A stretch of DNA of 64,000 nucleotides, taken from assembly GCA_002104945.1 (NCBI GenBank), contig MCFH01000037.1, positions 232,501 through 296,500 of the forward strand, in the 5' to 3' direction. The position numbers and the translations under genes are program-made. The stretch comes from Piromyces finnis (lineage: Eukaryota; Neocallimastigomycota; Neocallimastigomycetes; Neocallimastigales; Neocallimastigaceae). Positions within the stretch are counted from its first letter, which is position 1; each line of letters opens with the position of its first letter. Of this stretch, positions 26,501-40,674 are shown in pieces. The notes under the pieces are model-generated. The model was not told the DNA's origin. It searched no databases and was given only the letters and a program-made list of their open reading frames with translations.

Positions 26501-29500
26501 ACATCAATAGAAGATTCAATAAATAACTGTGGATTACGTTCAATTATGTATGGGAATACAGTCATTATATAATTTTTTATATCTGTAGTAGACTGTCTGA
26601 CTCTATTCATTTGTAAAAATATTTCTTTTTTAAATAATTCTTTTAATATTTCAGGCTGTTCAACCAAGTGACGAAGAATAATAATTATAAGATTATTTTG
26701 GCCTTGGAAAATTTCAGAAGATTTATTAACCTTTGAACGGAATAATGCTTTTAATCCATTTATACTGATAAAGTATTGAGCAATATTGTAATCATAAATT
26801 AATTCAATAATTAATCTATAGAAGCAGTGAAGAATGTCATTTTTAATATCATAATTATTCATAAAGAATATAATCTTTTCAATGATCTTAAATTGTAGAT
26901 CTTTTGAAATACTGCTATCCATTTTTTCAAATACCTTTGAACTATCTTTTCCAATTTCTTCTTCGTTTTCTTCTTCTTCAGGGAAATTATTTTTACCATT
27001 AACAATGAAAATATCAATTAAAAGTAAAGATGGCATAAACCATTCAAGATGTTCATCATTAGTTTCATTAATAAACATATTAATTGAAGAAATAATCAAA
27101 TTCTTAATTTCTTCAACGCATGTATTTTTAAAACCTTGATCATTAATGAATTTCAATAAAAGACGATATCTGGAACGTTCTCCTACAGAGTATAAATTAT
27201 TATTTTTATGATAATCTTCAATATCAGAAATAACCTTTTTAATAATATTTTTAATTTGATCTGTTTCCTTATTTAAGGAAACTAATAATGATTTAATATT
27301 GTTGATTGATTCTTCTGCAAATTCCATAATTGAATATAACCAATCTTCAACTTCTTTCTTTAATACTTCCCTTAATTCATTTAAATTCTTTCTAGTTTTA
27401 TCAATTTCTTCTGAGAGTGGTGAAGCTGTTCTTTCCGCTTCAAAACCAGAAAATAAATTTGAAAATTTGAAAATTGATGGAACAGATGATTCTAATGACA
27501 TTTCTAAAGCACGAGTTAAATCATTTCTGTCAGATTCATCCATCATATCAAAATCACCAAATATATCATTCATAGCAGAAGTGATATCATTTATTTCTTC
27601 CGCATTACTCATTGAAACGTCTTCATTATTATTTGTACTAGTTTCACCCTCATTATTATTGGAAGTTTCACCATTGTTACTTTCAACAGATGTTCTGCTT
27701 GGGTTTTCATTAGAGGAAGAAGCAATATTATTATTTTCATTAGAAGTGGATGCATTACCTTCAGTTGAAACATTATCATTAATATTATTATTAGAAGAGG
27801 ATTGATTATTTTCTGGAGCAGTAGTTGGAGTTGACTCTTCATTTTCTTCAATTAATTCAGGGTGACTTAATAAATAATCTGTGGCACGAGAAACATTATT
27901 TGAGCATTCAATTAAAGCCCTTTCACATGCTTTTCTTGGGAAACCCATATCCATTAAAATTGCTAATTGTTCTGGATTTGGTTTAACTTTTGGTTTTTGG
28001 AAAAGAATTGGTGGTGGTTTAATTGCTTTAAGTTCAGTACCATTTTCACCATTAGCTTTTAATATATTTTTAATAACAGTTACTATTCCATTAATAGTTT
28101 CTGGTGGAGCATTCTTAATATTCTCATCTTTCCAAATATCAAGAATAATTTTAATAATAAAATGTCTCATGATAACAATAAAGCCATTAACTTTAGTTTC
28201 CTCGAATGTAAGAATATAATGAAGATAACCAGAACCATTAATTGCATCATAAGAGGATAAATATATAAAAAGATTCATAATTTTACTTATACTCTGATTA
28301 TTTAAATCTAATTTTTCTTCAAGTTCATCACATTTATTTTCCTTTTTACTTTCATTTAATTCTTTATTTTGATTCCATAAATCATAAAATACCTTGTTAA
28401 GAATATCCCGATTTTCTTTCTTAGATAATGCCTTTATAAATTGAATATGGAAGAAATTGCTTGAACGTTCTAATATAATAAAGATTATTGTTGATTAATA
28501 TAATAATAACATCTATATATAATATATTATTACATACCATTAATATTAGCATTAGCAATTAAATTTAAATACATATTCAAAAATCTTAATGTGTGTACTT
28601 CTGAAACAGGTTTTTCTTTTTTTTTTTTTAATTTAACAAATTTTAATAGTTTTGAAATTTACATAAATAATAAATATTAATGACAAGTATTATCAATCTT
28701 TTTAAAATAATTTTTCTTTATATTAATTTTCTCATGTATCATCGATAAAGAATTAAACTCACCTTTATATGGGTATTCCAAAGCATTTAATATGCATTCA
28801 CTAAAACAATCAATAAAGGCGAATTTTGTTTTTCTAGTATTGTCATCATCTGAGTTTTTTCTTGTCATCAAAACCTTTGACATGGCTATTAGAATAAAAA
28901 AAATTATTATTTAATTTCAATTTTAATATAGAAATAATTAATTCCATGTTAAGTTATTTAACTTAATGTATTTAAGTATTATATAAAGAAATTTTATTTT
29001 CTATTATAAGTAAATAAATATCATTACATACCTTCATGTAAAGTGACGGAAGTAATAATGTATCTTTTTAATAAAAATTGTAAATATTTAAAATTCTTAA
29101 AAGCTGGATCTTCTACATTTATTTCACTTTCTAATTTACTCATTTCATCTTCAGTTTTCTTTGGAGAAAGTGAACCAACCATATATTCTGATATATCTGA
29201 TTTCATTAACTTCTTTCCATAGTTAAATTTATAATTTTCAATATATTCAAACCATTGAGAATTTTGTAAGAATCGCAATTTTAAAAAGTTCCATGAGCAT
29301 ATATTATTGTATTTACCAACTAATTTGATTATCTTTTTAGTAATATCAGGTTTAGACATAATAACATCCTTTAATAATATATGCTGATTCATTACACGAT
29401 ACTTATTAGTAATAAGTAAATCATTTAATAATTCTGTGATTGTTAAAATTGAAATTAATAAATGCATAATTTCATTTCCATCATTTAAAGTTGTTTCATC

Positions 29501-32500
29501 TAATAAAAAAAAAATATGAATGTTAGATTTTTATTTTACCTATTCGTTTAAAAAAAAAGCAAAAATAAAATATAATTATGTATATTAAATAAATACCTTT
29601 AATGTAAATATATTTATCAAAAGAAAAATCTTTAATACTCTCAAGTTTTGAATCCATTTTATTAAAGAAATCAATTAATTTTTCAAGAATAATCGTAACA
29701 ACTTTTTCTTCATTAGCTTCAACTAATGACTTAATTGTTTTTGAACAGTAGAATGATGCTGGTAAAGCTACTAAATTAAATGGAATATATGGTAATGAAT
29801 AAAATTTGATTATAGCATCAAACCCACCATTTTCAATAAATTCGTTGCGATGATAGTTGTTTTGGAAAAGACCATCAAGGAACTACAGTAAATTTTTAAA
29901 AATTATATATTAAATATTATTAATAATTAATTAAAAGTATATATATATTCATACTCTATTCGATATTATATCAATAAAGATATTTATTAAACAAAATATT
30001 ATCATTATTTTTATTCACCTTAAAGCATAATGAAAGTTGTTGAAGATACACTGGGATATTGCTATCATTTTCAGATTTTTGATTTTCATTATCAGGTTTT
30101 ATCTTATTTTTATCTTCTTCAACGTTGTAAAGGAAAATACCAGTAGTATTTTCTAAAGGAGCTGTACTGATTTCATCCATTAATTTATTAATCATTTTTA
30201 CAATAGACTTTATAATATCAAGTTTGATGGCTGGATGATGTCTAATTAATTCATCAATACCATTACCAATTGAATTGACAATATAATTTCCTGTGAAAAC
30301 TCTCATATATTCTTCTGAAGTAAAAATTTCAAAATATTTATCTGCTGGTTTTGCTTCATTAAATTGATTCATACCTACTGAATTTAAACAAACTGCACCA
30401 AATGCTGTTGGAATTTCATTAATTGCCTATTTTTGTTTTCATAGAAATTATATAATATATTTTACATGTATATTTTTTGCCATTTAATACTTATTATATT
30501 ATTTATTTTAGTATATTTTAGTACATATATAATAAAAAATAAAACATACTTCAGCTGAAACTAATACACCCTTATTAACTGTTTCTAAGAATATTTGTGG
30601 CAATTTTGCTTCTTGAAGAATATTTAAACATGTTGGTTCATTATGAATGAATGTCGACATAATTTCAATAGCTAAAATTAAAAAAAATAGCATATAATTA
30701 TGATTAATATTAAAATAAATAAAATTAATTTTGCTACAATTCTGTTTTTATCTTAGCAATTTATAAAATAATGATAATTACTTAATCCATAGACCAAGAT
30801 TCCGAAATTTTTGTAATATTTAAATATACTATACAATGAGGATGCTAAACTAGAATCGATTAAGTTTCTCATCCTATCTGAACTTCCCGAAGTTTGCATT
30901 AAATGTAATATTAATTTTAATGAAGCTCTGAGAAGAACCATACTTTCATGTGGTACTATATCTTTTTCATCTATTCATAGTAACATAAATATAAAAATCA
31001 TTATACTTATAATTAAGTAATATAAAAACAAATTTATTAATTAATATTTACCTCTTGGGAATACTTCTTTACCTGTCTCGGCATCTTGCATATTTTGATC
31101 ATTACATGATTTAGCATTAGAATCTTCAATCAACTTAACGTTATAGTTTACTTCATACTAAATATTTATATATTTATGAATGCAATTTATTAACCATTAA
31201 TATCATATATATCACTTTATAATTGCTTTCCTTAATTATATATATCATTATAGTAATATTTACTTGAATTCTATTAAGAACTTTATCTAAACCATTTTCT
31301 TCTATGAATATTGAGAATACTTGATTTTTGATTAATAAAAAGTTATCCAAAAGAATAATACATTTTGTTAAATTCTTTTTATTGGAAATCAAAAAAAAAA
31401 ATGAAACAAAAAAGAACAGTATATTAGATTAAGTATTTTAATGTTATATATATATATTATTTTTTATGATAATAAAATAAAAAAAAATTACTTTGTATCT
31501 ATCTAATCTCTTATTTTCAAGAGCAAGAAGTAATAAATTGACAGTAACTTGCATTGCTAATGTATTAGTACTACCTTGAAGACTAATAATATATGAAACA
31601 AGTGTAAAAAATATATCAACAAATTCTTGTGGAATTTCCATAACTAATTTTAAATATTAATAAAACATGAATTATATAAATAAAAAATGAATTGTTAACA
31701 AATAAAAAAATAATAGATTTTGTAAATTATATTATTAAAAAGTCAAACAATTTTTTAAATTTACCATCCATATCAAGATTTTTAATAACTTTTCTAAATA
31801 TAAAGGAAAGAATACCATAATTTGTAGATGAATTTATAGCAGCTAATACAAATGTGTTCTTTGATTTATATCTTATAATACCATCAAAAACTGAAAGAAT
31901 AGCAGTTTGAATTCCCTAATAATAATTAAAAAATGTTATATTAAATAAAGTTATTATTTTAGATAATGATATAAAAAAAAATAATATAACACAAATTACA
32001 TATGTCTTTGGATCATCTGATTGAAGAATTTCTGCCATATTAGAAATCAAGTCTGGTTCATAAACAAATACTTTAGCAGTTGCAACATCTTCCTCAATCA
32101 TTTGAACTACAGTGAAAAGGGGTTTTTTATAAATATTTGAATTGAATTATTAATTTGAAATATTTATTTATCAATAGCTAATAAAATAATAATAGATTTA
32201 TCTTTTCTTTTTAATTTCTATGATATTACCATAAATAGAAAGAGCAAAAAGACGAATAGTAATATATTTAAGTCTTTGTTCATAATCTTGGATACTCTTT
32301 AAAAATCTTATTCTATGATAAATTGAGAATTTGTGTTCTGATGGAATATCATACTTATTTAATAAATCTTGGTAAATTTCTTGTGTAGATTTTTCAAATA
32401 ATTGACTTTTATTTAAATTAATAGATATAAGACCATCTATTGAAGCTTTATGTTTTAAAGATGATTTTGAATGTTTAGTAGTTAAGGTTTCAACTTTTTG

Positions 32501-33420
32501 TGTAATATTTTGAACTTGTGCTTGTGCTTGTGCAGCTTGCTTTCCACTTTTATAATAATGGTATGTTAAATTAAAGCATTCATCTGGAAGTTTTGTTTTT
32601 GCATTAAGTAATTGAGAGTAGGTTAAATTGAAATCATTTGAAATCCATGAATGATATAAAGTATAGATTTTGTCAAGTGAAATAGCAATTGCAACTTTTC
32701 TTGAATTATTATTTCCAAGTCTTTGAGCAAATTTGAGCATTAATCTTAAAAGTGCTTCCAAAATATCAATATCATTTGTATTTAATAATAAATTTAAATG
32801 CTAGAAATTTCGAGAAAATATATATATAATAATTAATAAAATATTTAAATTTTACAAAAAAAAAAAAAAATAAAAATATGATATTGATATTTACTTCATA
32901 TGAATTGTATATATTTCTATTAATACAGTTTTCCCATAAATATCTTGTAAAAGTAAGAATAGAAAGTAATAAATTTTTTGTATCTTCATCAAAATTAATT
33001 GTCTGAATATGTTTAAGTTCAAATTTTTGATTAATGGATTCAAGAATTAGGTCAAATCTGTTTAATACACTAATCCAGTGATATAAATCACTCTTCTGAT
33101 TTTTCCATGGTGAATTTTCTTTTATAACTTTATGTAATTCATTTTCAGGGCAATTGGCTAAAGTATCTACTAATTGTTGAATTTTTGTTGGCTAATAAAA
33201 TTTTTTAATATTTTAAATAAAAGATCATGTTTGCATATTATATAATTGTTTTTGTTTTTGTTTTTATAAAAAAAAAAAAAAAAGAAGTTTTATATATTAA
33301 TATTGATGATACATTTGTAATAAAATTTATTGTTAAAAAATAAAAACAGAAGCTATAAATGTATTTTTTAATAATTACCGGATTAATTAATTTTTTTGGT
33401 GGCGACTTTTTAATTTTCAT
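20502..33420 (-). CDS. HUWE1/Tom1-type giant HECT E3 ubiquitin ligase, 17 exons, 3697 aa
   Basis: Transfers ubiquitin through a catalytic-cysteine thioester; family members act in proteostasis, nuclear export and stress. Exons: 33379-33420, 32895-33191, 32230-32800, 32000-32106, 31765-31915, 31492-31643, 31264-31374, 31052-31157, 30782-30970, 30550-30671, 30019-30426, 29597-29882, 29032-29499, 28763-28885, 28538-28615, 20690-28469, 20502-20604 (11094 nt, frame continuous). The N-terminal armadillo-like DUF908/DUF913 regions include [19 protein letters not shown] and [19 protein letters not shown] (~1236-1275, [15 protein letters not shown]), a UIM-like [11 protein letters not shown], a long acidic DUF4414-type region, a charged coiled coil ([18 protein letters not shown]) and the C-terminal HECT domain (last ~350 residues) follow. 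The catalytic Cys is residue 3664 in [13 protein letters not shown], 33 residues from the end as in the family, and its codon is split by the last intron. Length lies between yeast Tom1 and human HUWE1. Confidence 0.96.
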
Positions 33421-34418
33421 TTTCTTTTTTTTTTTTTTTAATTAAAAATAAAATGAAAAATTAAATTTTTTAATAGACTAATTTCTTTTTTTTTTAATTA
33501 AATGAACAATATATTTAATATAATAGATAATTGATATAATATAATAAAAACAAAATAGATATAATGTATAAGAAAACTATTTTAAATATCAGTTAGTATT
33601 AATATTATAAGTATATATATAGATAGATAGATTTCTTTTAAAATATGTTTAATTGTCTTTTGCATTTATGTAATTTTAATTATTTATAAAAATTATACAA
33701 ATTTCATGTTTTTTAATTTAAATTTATTCTTATTTTCAACTTATTAAATATTGTTATAAAATATGCCAATTATAATTTCATTATATTATATTAAATATTA
33801 TATAATATGATCTTTTTATGAAGATAAGACAACAACAAGAATTTATTTTCTTTATTGAAATTGAAACGTTTAATTAAATAAATAATTCCATTTTTATATA
33901 TTTTCTTACTTTATGTTATTTTTCAATACTCAAAAGTTATACAATTATTATTGTTATTACTATGCCTATATTTTTTAAGATAATTTTATTTTTTATTTTT
34001 GAATAATAACTTATAATAATTGATATAACAATTATTTGAAAAAAAAAAAAAAACGATGATAATATGTTTTTTTTTTTTTATTATTTTTTTAAAAAAAAAA
34101 AAAAAATTCTATGTAAAGTTTAATTATATAAATTAAAATAATTTACCACAATAGTTTTATTAAAAAAAAAAATAGAATCAGAAAAAAAAAACATTAATAT
34201 TGCAAATACAAATAATTAATAATTAACTTTTTTAATATAAATAATAATATTTAATTAAAAAATTATAATAGATATTTTCATTAAAAAAAAAATTGTTAAT
34301 ATTAAGAATTATGAATGTATTTTCTTTTTCATTCAATATTACATTAAATTAATAGCAAAATATACTATTAGTAAGATCATTTATAAAAGATATATTCATA
34401 TATTCTATATATATATAG

Positions 34419-34434
34419 AGAGAGAGAGAGAGAA
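34419..34434. repeat. GA dinucleotide microsatellite
   Basis: Eight or so tandem AG units flanked by ATAT sequence in the intergenic region. Confidence 0.8.
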
Positions 34435-34673
34435 TATATCTTATAATTTATACTAAAATAATAAAAGTGCACATTTATAAAATAGATAAAACTATGTAAT
34501 TATATATATTTTTTTTTTATTTTTAGTTCCTCTTAATTAAATATTTCATAAATGGCATTTATATATCAAATTTAATAATCATTTATAAATAATCTATAGA
34601 TATATATTTGGATAAAATATATAAAATAAAAATTAAAAACGGTGAAAGTGTAATATATTACTATTGCAAATGC

Positions 34674-34815
<142 letters not shown>

Positions 34816-37255
34816 TCAGAATATTTAAAAATATGTTGATAATATATATTTATTGGTAATATTATATATTTCTAATTATTTAATAGTCTATATTTTATAT
34901 TGAATTATGTCTTCTCACGATTTCAAAAAATTATTCTTACCATAAAAATTAAATATAAAATACAAATATATTAAAAATATGATGTCAAATAAAGTCGTTA
35001 TAACTTTTTTTTTATTTTTAGAATGACCATTAAGCAACTGATAATATTTCTTTTTTTTTTCATTACTCATTAATATCTAGTGTGCCTATAGACTAATTTA
35101 ATCCATAAAATAGACTTCTATAAAATATGATATTAACAATATTACTATTAACAATAATTAGGTCTTTTTATTTCCAAAAATTTCGACAACTCTAATAAAA
35201 TCTATTTTTATTTTTACTACGAAAAAACCCATGATATATATCTTGAATTGAAATATGTAATATTTTATTCTAATATAATAATTAAATATTGTATATATAA
35301 TTATTGTATTTTCTTCTTTTTTTCTTGTCCTGGAATAAAATTCTTTTCAACTTTAATAATGCTATTATAAATTAGTATATTAGTTTTTTTTTAAAGAAAT
35401 TTTCTTTCAAAAATGTTTCTGGAATTTTCGATATAAGTTTATACGCCTTTAAATCAAAATTTAGATAAAAGTCTACTTATTATAATAATATTCTTTATCA
35501 TATTTATTTCCATAAGTTTTCTAGTCATTAATAGAAATTATCATCATAAATATGTAATGTTAAAGACTTTATTATTTTTATGTATCATGAATTGAAATGA
35601 AATATATTAGTGTATGTTTTAACATTTCATTTTATTTTATATTCATTTATATTAGATTTAAAATGAATATAAAATTCCGCAAAATTGCCGCATAACTTAT
35701 ATATTAAGTATTTCTTTTAATATAAAAATATAAGTATCATTCCGATACATTACCGCTTACAAATTCAAAAAAATTTAAATTTGTTGCATGATAAAATATT
35801 ATAAAATTTTTAATTTAACCAAAAAGGTAATTTGTATGAAATTACCATTATTACATATATGTGTATTTGCGAACTTTTTGATTTTTAAATAACTTCCACC
35901 TATAAATATATATTTGATAGAAAACTAAATTAACTAAACATTACATTGCGTTTATTACATTGTTGAAACTTCAATTTTTATTTAAGAAAAAGTTAATAAA
36001 TATTGATTTGAAAAGATTTTGAAAATAAATATTATATAAATAATTGTATAATATATATTATAGTATTTGATTTCTTTTAGTTAAAATATATATATATTAA
36101 TATAAATATAATATAATATTTGTTATATCTTTAAAGAAAAGTTAAAGAAAGCAATTGAATATGAAATAATTGAATTAAAATGGAAAAAATAAAATAATAA
36201 AAAAAGAAAAGAAAAACAGTTAAAATTTTTTATTATATTTTTATGTTGTTAATTTCACTAATATTGCTTAAAAAAAAACATTTAATAATAAAATGGCATT
36301 ATGATATCAATTAACAAAGAAATAAAATAAAATAAAAACTTTTGTTTTTGTATATTAATAATCAAAAGTAAAACCCCAATTTTTTATCAAATTTTATATA
36401 AATACTATTTCTCAGAAAAAAAATAAACTTTTAAAATGTTTAATTTTTAAATGAATTTTTTTTTGTTTTTATTATTCATTATAAATAAATTGAAAAGATA
36501 GCTTTTTTCAAAAATATTAATTATATAGTAAATATAACCTAAAAATGTATTAATGTTCTTTTGTAATTGTTGATCAACATAGGATTGTTTAAAATATAAA
36601 ATAATAAAAAATAATACTAATGCATTTATTTTTTTTAAAAACTACTCTAAATACTAAAGTTGAATAAATTTAAAATGATTTATTAGTAAATTGAAACTCA
36701 ATAAATTAGAGCGTTGCTAAATTTCTATTACTAAAGTTGAAGGGATTAAAAATATCTTACTAATATATATGTAGTGTAGAATATTTAATATATTTTTAAT
36801 TAGAGTTTTTATATATGATATACTCTGTATTTTTTGTTTAAACCATTTTTTTTTTTTTTTTTGAAATGTATCGAATGATAAAGATCAATATTATAACCAA
36901 ACCCAAATACTTTTTTAATAAATGTATACATTGATTTTCACATTAATATATTTTTCCTAAAAAATTGATAAATTTAATTAGAAAAAAAAATAATTTGATT
37001 TTATATTAAGTTGTCATTTTTCTGCTAATATATTATTATCAACTTTTTGATGATATATATTAATATTTATAAAAATCATAGAATGACTTTTAGAAATTAA
37101 CTTGAAAACATTTCTAAAATATAAAATTATAAAAATTTTTTTTTTCGTAATAATAACAACAATACAGCGATAATAATAGTAAAAGTAATAATTAAAACAA
37201 CAAAAACAACTATCAATAATAAACCTTAAATTAAAAAAGTATAATATAATAGAAA

Positions 37256-40093
37256 ATGGATTTTAGTACAATAAATCCTTCAAACACAGCACAAAATAAT
37301 GATTCGGAACAACCCGAAACTCTAGAGCAAAAAAGAAATAATGTTATTGAAAAAATAAATAATTTAGAAGATTTGGTTGCATATGTTAAAAAAAAAAAAA
37401 TAAATTTAGAAGAATTAAATGATGAAGAATTTGATATGTTAATATATGCTATTGAACATTCAAATTCAGTTCAATTAGTTAATTATATTCTTACAAATAT
37501 TCACTATGAGACATTGAATTATTCATTTTTTGATAATGGAAAATATAAAAGTTTTTTTGTAAGTGTCATTGATAAACAAATTGAATATAAAGGTTTTAAA
37601 AATCCATTATTCTCAGCTTTAGCTTCTAATAAATTTAAAATTGCAGACTTTTTATTAAAAAGAGAAGCTGATATTAATTATAAAATCAATGGAGGTGAAT
37701 ATAAAGATGTTGACATTATTAATTATTTATATTTTATTAGTGGTTTCAAGGATTTCCTAAATACAAATAATCTCAAATATATTCTAAACAATGGTTTTAA
37801 TATTCGTCAAGTAACTACTGATTTAATTAACAAAATGGTAAATAGAAATTATAGTGATGGATTATTAGAAATCATTTTAAAACATTTTATATATGATGAT
37901 ACTTTCATTATTCGTCTTCTTTCTGTTTATAAAAATCGTGTAGCTTTAACCACGGAACAAATTCAAAATATAATTACTGATGAAAAAAGAAAAATTAATA
38001 TCGATGAAAGTGTCTATGAGAATGCTGATGAACATGAAAATTATGATGCTATAAATATGATTTTGGATTATGACGGTAGTGGAAATGAAAGTATTATTGA
38101 AAAAATAGAGGACTATGAAATATTAGAAAGAGCAATTGAATATGATAATATTAAACTTGTAAAAAAAATATTAAATTATGATTTTGTTGATTTAGACCAA
38201 CTCAATATAGAAAATGCTCTCAGTGAAGCTAGTAAAAATATTAATGTAGAAATGCTAAAATCATTATTAGAAAGTCTTGAACAGCGTAAATCTTCATTTG
38301 ATATACAAAGCATTAATTTTGAAAATATTTTGGCCGAAACCAGTCGTTACCATCATATGCATTATATGAATGAGAATAAAGTTAAACATATTGAAATTAT
38401 GAAATTACTTATTGAAGCTTTATTCCATTTTTCATTGGATCATACAGAAAATTTCGATATTTCTCTTATAAAGGAATTCAATTCAAGTTATTTTAATCTT
38501 ATTATTAATATCATTATAAAAACAGGTCATATCCAATTTATGAAATATCTTTTAGAAAATGAAGAACTAAGAAGTAAAATTGATATTGATGCCAAGGATA
38601 AAAATAAGGATTGTCCTTTAATGACATCTTACAATATTAATAATATGGAAGTTTTTCAATATTTATTAGATTATGGTGCTAATTGTGACATTATAGTAAA
38701 GGAAGATGGTATTTCACTTTTGTCTTTAGCTATTCAAAATAAAAATTATGTAGCAGTAAAATGTTTATTAAAACAAAACGTTATTCCATTAGCCGATAAA
38801 GTCATAGAAGATAGTCCTGAACTTATTAAACTTGTACAACAAAATGAAACCTACTTAGTTCAATCGTTTCTAGATAATGAAGAACATGAACCAAAAAATG
38901 AAAATATAAGAATGACAATGAATAATAAAAATAAAGATTTAAATTTACCAGGTTATGGATTTACACCTTTAATTTTATCATATCTTCTTCATAATCAAGA
39001 AGTTTTTGAACTATTATTACAACATAAAGATATTAATGAATTAGATACCAACGGATATAGTATTTTACATTACGTAATTATGATTGAAGACATCGAAACT
39101 TTAAATTGTTTAATTAAAATGGGTGCTGATCCCAACTATAAGGAAGAAAATAATAAGCGTGGCAATTCAGCCTTAGATATTGCTATCTCGATTAAAAACA
39201 AAGATATTTTCAATATTCTTATTGATTGTCCTCAAATTGAATTAAATTGTCCAGATTGGCGTGGTGAAACTTCTCTTATGACTACAATAAAACTCAATCA
39301 CATTGAATTACAAGAAAAAGTCAATATTATAAAAATTCTTATTGAGAAAGGATCAGATGTTAATTTTATTGATACTAGTAAAAACAATGCACTTATCTAT
39401 GCTGTTAATGAAAAATTACTTCAAGTTGTAGAAATATTAATTGAACATGGTGTTAATATTAATTTTCTTACAGCCTATGGTAATACACCATTAGTATATG
39501 CTGTAGAAAAGAGAAATCTTCCTATTGTAAAACTTTTAGTGAAACACAATGCTAATATCAATTTCCAAATTGAAAATAAAAATAAATCTATTATTATGTA
39601 TGCAATTGAATTAGGGGCTATAGATATAGTAAAATATTTAATAGATATTGGTGTTGATCTTCAATTTTCTAATTTAACAATTTTCTTTGATTTAGTGGAA
39701 TCTATTAATAAAAATGGACAAAAAGAAATATTTGAGTATATTGCCAGGAAACATATTGAATTATTTACTCCTAATATTGTAAATGATATTATTTCCAGGG
39801 ATCGTTTGGATCTTTTAAAGATTTTAGTTCAAAATCAATTAGATATTAATATTCAAGATGAAAATGGTAATATACCGCTGGTGTATGCTATTAAATTTAA
39901 TGAACGTTTTATTTCAAATTATTTGATTGAATGTGGTGCAAATATTTTCAGTATTAATAGTGCAGGTCAATCTATTTATGATATATGTTGTGAATCTCTT
40001 GACGTTAATAATAGTAGTAGTGTTAGTATTCATGCAAAAATTAAAAGATTAATTGAAAAACGTAAAAACTTAAAATTGAATTCATATGAATGA
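37256..40093 (+). CDS. Ankyrin-repeat protein with a novel N-terminal module, 945 aa
   Basis: Single-exon ORF. Residues ~30-310 form a module that also occurs three times in the 2635-aa protein at 46764-54671. Shared signposts: a D-L-YAIE-type helix near 61-67, a degenerate ankyrin-like NKFKIADFLLKREADINYK (125-143), FIIRLLSVYKNRVALT (218-233) and NYDAINMILDYD (262-273). One copy of the SFD-x-NFENIL repeat follows (346-359). Ankyrin repeats fill roughly 440-945, with typical G-TPL, A-, LL--GAD/NI and VKLLVKHNANINFQ-like patterns; they form a protein-binding solenoid. There is no signal peptide or catalytic domain, so it is probably a cytosolic adaptor. The client is unknown. The ATG at 37256 is the first in frame and is preceded by an A/T-rich leader. 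Lack of introns contrasts with the housekeeping genes and may reflect recent family expansion. Confidence 0.9.
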   Translation: MDFSTINPSNTAQNNDSEQPETLEQKRNNVIEKINNLEDLVAYVKKKKINLEELNDEEFDMLIYAIEHSNSVQLVNYILTNIHYETLNYSFFDNGKYKSFFVSVIDKQIEYKGFKNPLFSALASNKFKIADFLLKREADINYKINGGEYKDVDIINYLYFISGFKDFLNTNNLKYILNNGFNIRQVTTDLINKMVNRNYSDGLLEIILKHFIYDDTFIIRLLSVYKNRVALTTEQIQNIITDEKRKINIDESVYENADEHENYDAINMILDYDGSGNESIIEKIEDYEILERAIEYDNIKLVKKILNYDFVDLDQLNIENALSEASKNINVEMLKSLLESLEQRKSSFDIQSINFENILAETSRYHHMHYMNENKVKHIEIMKLLIEALFHFSLDHTENFDISLIKEFNSSYFNLIINIIIKTGHIQFMKYLLENEELRSKIDIDAKDKNKDCPLMTSYNINNMEVFQYLLDYGANCDIIVKEDGISLLSLAIQNKNYVAVKCLLKQNVIPLADKVIEDSPELIKLVQQNETYLVQSFLDNEEHEPKNENIRMTMNNKNKDLNLPGYGFTPLILSYLLHNQEVFELLLQHKDINELDTNGYSILHYVIMIEDIETLNCLIKMGADPNYKEENNKRGNSALDIAISIKNKDIFNILIDCPQIELNCPDWRGETSLMTTIKLNHIELQEKVNIIKILIEKGSDVNFIDTSKNNALIYAVNEKLLQVVEILIEHGVNINFLTAYGNTPLVYAVEKRNLPIVKLLVKHNANINFQIENKNKSIIMYAIELGAIDIVKYLIDIGVDLQFSNLTIFFDLVESINKNGQKEIFEYIARKHIELFTPNIVNDIISRDRLDLLKILVQNQLDINIQDENGNIPLVYAIKFNERFISNYLIECGANIFSINSAGQSIYDICCESLDVNNSSSVSIHAKIKRLIEKRKNLKLNSYE

Positions 40094-40637
40094 TAAAGTA
40101 ATAACTCAAAATTAATAATAATATGATTATTAAACAATTTTTAATGCAATAGCAATAAATATTATTAATCGATAATAAAATATAAAAGAAAAACTAGTAA
40201 TTTTATATTAAATCATTTTATATGTCAATTATATACACACATATATATATAATATATAAATCTATTGGAAATTCAATAAATAATAAAAATAATAAAGATA
40301 TTACAATTTTTATCATTGCTCATATATACAATTTTATGTTAATGATATATTTCTTTATAGTATTTTTGTAGTCAATTTTTCTATTTATTTTATAATTTTG
40401 TAACTTGTTACAATCGTTAGTGCGGCAAGATATATTATTATTATTTTTTTTTTTTAAATTTTTCTTCTTTTTTTATTTTTTAATATTAAAAAGATATTAA
40501 TATTTATAAAAAAAAACTTTGTAAACATTTTTTATTATTATATAGACTATATTCATATTATCATTAAATAATTAAATATTAAAAACTAATTCATTAGATA
40601 GTAATAATTATTACTAAAATATTACATTCTAAAATTC

Positions 40638-40669
<32 letters not shown>

Positions 40670-40674
40670 AATAT
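40094..40674. other. Convergent intergenic region with long poly(A)/(T) run
   Basis: 3' ends of the ankyrin gene and the deacetylase gene face each other here. An A run of about 27 nt (40639-40665) is the main landmark. No gene seen. Confidence 0.65.
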
